Positions 5,520-6,434 of a DNA stretch of 6,434 bases are shown here, piece by piece (within the stretch, counting starts at the first letter, position 1; the number at the start of each line of letters is the position of its first letter). A model generated the notes under the pieces. That model did no database searches. It was given only the letters and a program-made list of their open reading frames with translations, and was not told the DNA's origin. A program made the translations under genes and the position numbers. The stretch comes from Polyangiaceae bacterium (lineage in GTDB: Bacteria; Myxococcota_A; Polyangia; Polyangiales; Polyangiaceae). Location of the stretch: contig JAICXU010000196.1 of NCBI GenBank assembly GCA_025934595.1, forward strand, positions 1 to 6,434. The letters run 5' to 3'.

Positions 5520-6230
5520 ATGCGACGTAAGGCGCGGCTCGCCGCTGCACGCACATTGTCACCGACCGTTCGCGAGCTGACGCTCGAGGTCGATCCGGCT
5601 CCCGACGGCGCACCCTTCTCCTACGCGGCAGGTCAGTACGTCGAGCTCTTCGTGCCGACGAAAGGTCTGACGATGAAGCGCGCGTACTCGATCGCGTCCG
5701 CGCCCGGCGCACGTGGGCCGAACGCGTTCGACATCGCGGTGACGCGCACGTCGAGCGGGCAAAGCTCCGACTCACTGCACGCGCATGCGCTCGACGCCGA
5801 GTACGATGTCGAAGGTCCGCGCGGCGGATTCGTCCGACGCTCGCGCGACAAATCGGTCCTCTTCATCGGCGCGGGAACCGGACTCGCTCCGCTTCGCGCG
5901 ATGATCCAAGACGAGCTGCGCGTCGAATCGCCGTCGCGCGTCGGGCTCCTTTTCGGCGCACGCGACGAAGAGCACATTCTCTGGCGCGATGAATGGAATG
6001 CGTGGCAGGCGTCGCGTCGATTCGTGGGCGACATCACGCTTTCGCGCGCGAGCGCCAATTGGCCGGGATTGCGAGGCTACGTGCAGCTCCATGCCGTTCA
6101 CGCGTACGCGAAGATCGCGCCCGCGGAAGTCTTCGTGTGCGGTCTCTCGTCGATGGTCATCGACGTCGTGCGCGCGCTCGAAGCGCGCGGCGTGGATTCG
6201 AGCGCGATCTACTCCGAGTCGTACGACTAG
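5520..6230 (+). CDS. FAD/NAD(P)H-dependent oxidoreductase, ferredoxin-NADP reductase fold
   Basis: A 236-residue stand-alone reductase module. The FAD domain (about 1-105) has RAYSIAS (54-60, the flavin-binding RxYS motif) and VEGPRGGF (97-104, flavin/pyrophosphate loop). The nicotinamide domain (about 110-236) has LFIGAGTGLAPLRAMI (114-129, dinucleotide phosphate loop), LLFGARDEEHILW (143-155), TLSRASANWPGLRGYVQ (173-189), FVCGLSSMV (205-213) and a C-terminal YSESYD close to the active site. It should move electrons between NAD(P)H and a flavodoxin, ferredoxin or oxygenase partner through FAD. There is no Fe-S cluster motif or globin domain, so the partner is separate and not encoded here. 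NADH versus NADPH preference cannot be read reliably. ATG 5520 has only a weak GAG upstream and is the best start. The stop shares CTAG with the convergent gene. Confidence 0.9.
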   Translation: MRRKARLAAARTLSPTVRELTLEVDPAPDGAPFSYAAGQYVELFVPTKGLTMKRAYSIASAPGARGPNAFDIAVTRTSSGQSSDSLHAHALDAEYDVEGPRGGFVRRSRDKSVLFIGAGTGLAPLRAMIQDELRVESPSRVGLLFGARDEEHILWRDEWNAWQASRRFVGDITLSRASANWPGLRGYVQLHAVHAYAKIAPAEVFVCGLSSMVIDVVRALEARGVDSSAIYSESYD

Positions 6231-6434
6231 TGTCGCCCGTCGCGCTTGACGGGCTGCGGCGGCGGCGGCGGCGGCGGAACCTCCGGCGCGGTCGTGGCTG
6301 ATGTCGTAGGCGTGGCTTTCGGCACGGTCGGCGGCGCACCGAGATGCAGGTGCTTCGCGACGGCGTACGCCACGATCATGGTCACGATGAGAAGCCCATA
6401 GAACACGACGCGCGCCGTCGCAGAGCTCGACGAC
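6227..6434 (-). CDS. Unrecognised small membrane protein with proline-rich tail, C-terminal part
   Basis: The minus strand is open from the right window edge to TAG at 6229-6227, giving 68 codons. The visible protein starts SSSSATAR, then a membrane helix of about 17-20 residues (VVFYGLLIVTMIVAYAVAKH). A low-complexity Ala/Pro/Thr segment (GAPPTVPKATPTTSATTAPE), seven consecutive prolines and a basic end (QPVKRDGRH) follow. An N-terminal anchor with a short extended tail is a common design for small envelope proteins, but I recognise no family. The start lies outside the window; internal ATG or GTG codons would cut the helix. Codon use looks genuine and there is no competing frame. The gene is convergent with the oxidoreductase and overlaps it by 4 bases. 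Confidence 0.62.
   Translation of the reverse strand, partial: SSSSATARVVFYGLLIVTMIVAYAVAKHLHLGAPPTVPKATPTTSATTAPEVPPPPPPPQPVKRDGRH
6257..6277 (+). repeat. (CGG)7 triplet repeat encoding a heptaproline on the minus strand
   Basis: Seven tandem CGG triplets, read as CCG on the minus strand, give seven prolines in the tail of the small membrane protein. Pure triplet runs can expand or contract without breaking frame, so tail length may vary between strains. Confidence 0.85.

Overview
This is a GC-rich window with strong G/C preference at third codon positions. The style fits a myxobacterium-like deltaproteobacterial lineage (Myxococcota, Polyangia-type), but that placement is inference from composition and gene content, with no marker gene to fix it. 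Nearly all of the sequence is coding. I see no RNA genes, insertion sequences, CRISPR arrays or phage genes.

Layout. (1) Positions 1-237, minus strand: the N-terminal part of an unrecognised single-pass membrane protein that runs off the left edge. (2) 238-317: a short divergent intergenic gap. (3) 318-5393, plus strand: a tight three-gene unit. It holds a DUF2760 protein, then an Hsp70-family protein whose reading frame is broken by an apparent one-base loss near 2020, then a second, longer Hsp70-family protein with an extra C-terminal domain of about 300 residues. Adjacent genes overlap by 4 bases (GTGA at 893-896, ATGA at 2709-2712), the usual sign of translational coupling. (4) 5394-5519: a 126-base gap with a weak promoter candidate and a repeated AT-rich decamer. 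(5) 5520-6230, plus strand: a stand-alone FAD/NAD(P)H oxidoreductase of the ferredoxin-NADP reductase fold. (6) 6227-6434, minus strand: the C-terminal part of a small membrane protein with a proline-rich tail. It shares the palindromic stop CTAG with the convergent oxidoreductase.

How the genes may work together. The three-gene unit looks like a non-canonical Hsp70 system: two divergent actin-fold ATPases made with a small DUF2760 partner, and no DnaJ, GrpE or heat-shock context in the window. To my knowledge the biochemical role of this gene set is not established, which makes it the most interesting content here. Whether the first Hsp70 is a true pseudogene, a sequencing error or a split gene decides whether the system is intact. 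The oxidoreductase and the two edge genes show no sequence-level link to the chaperone unit.
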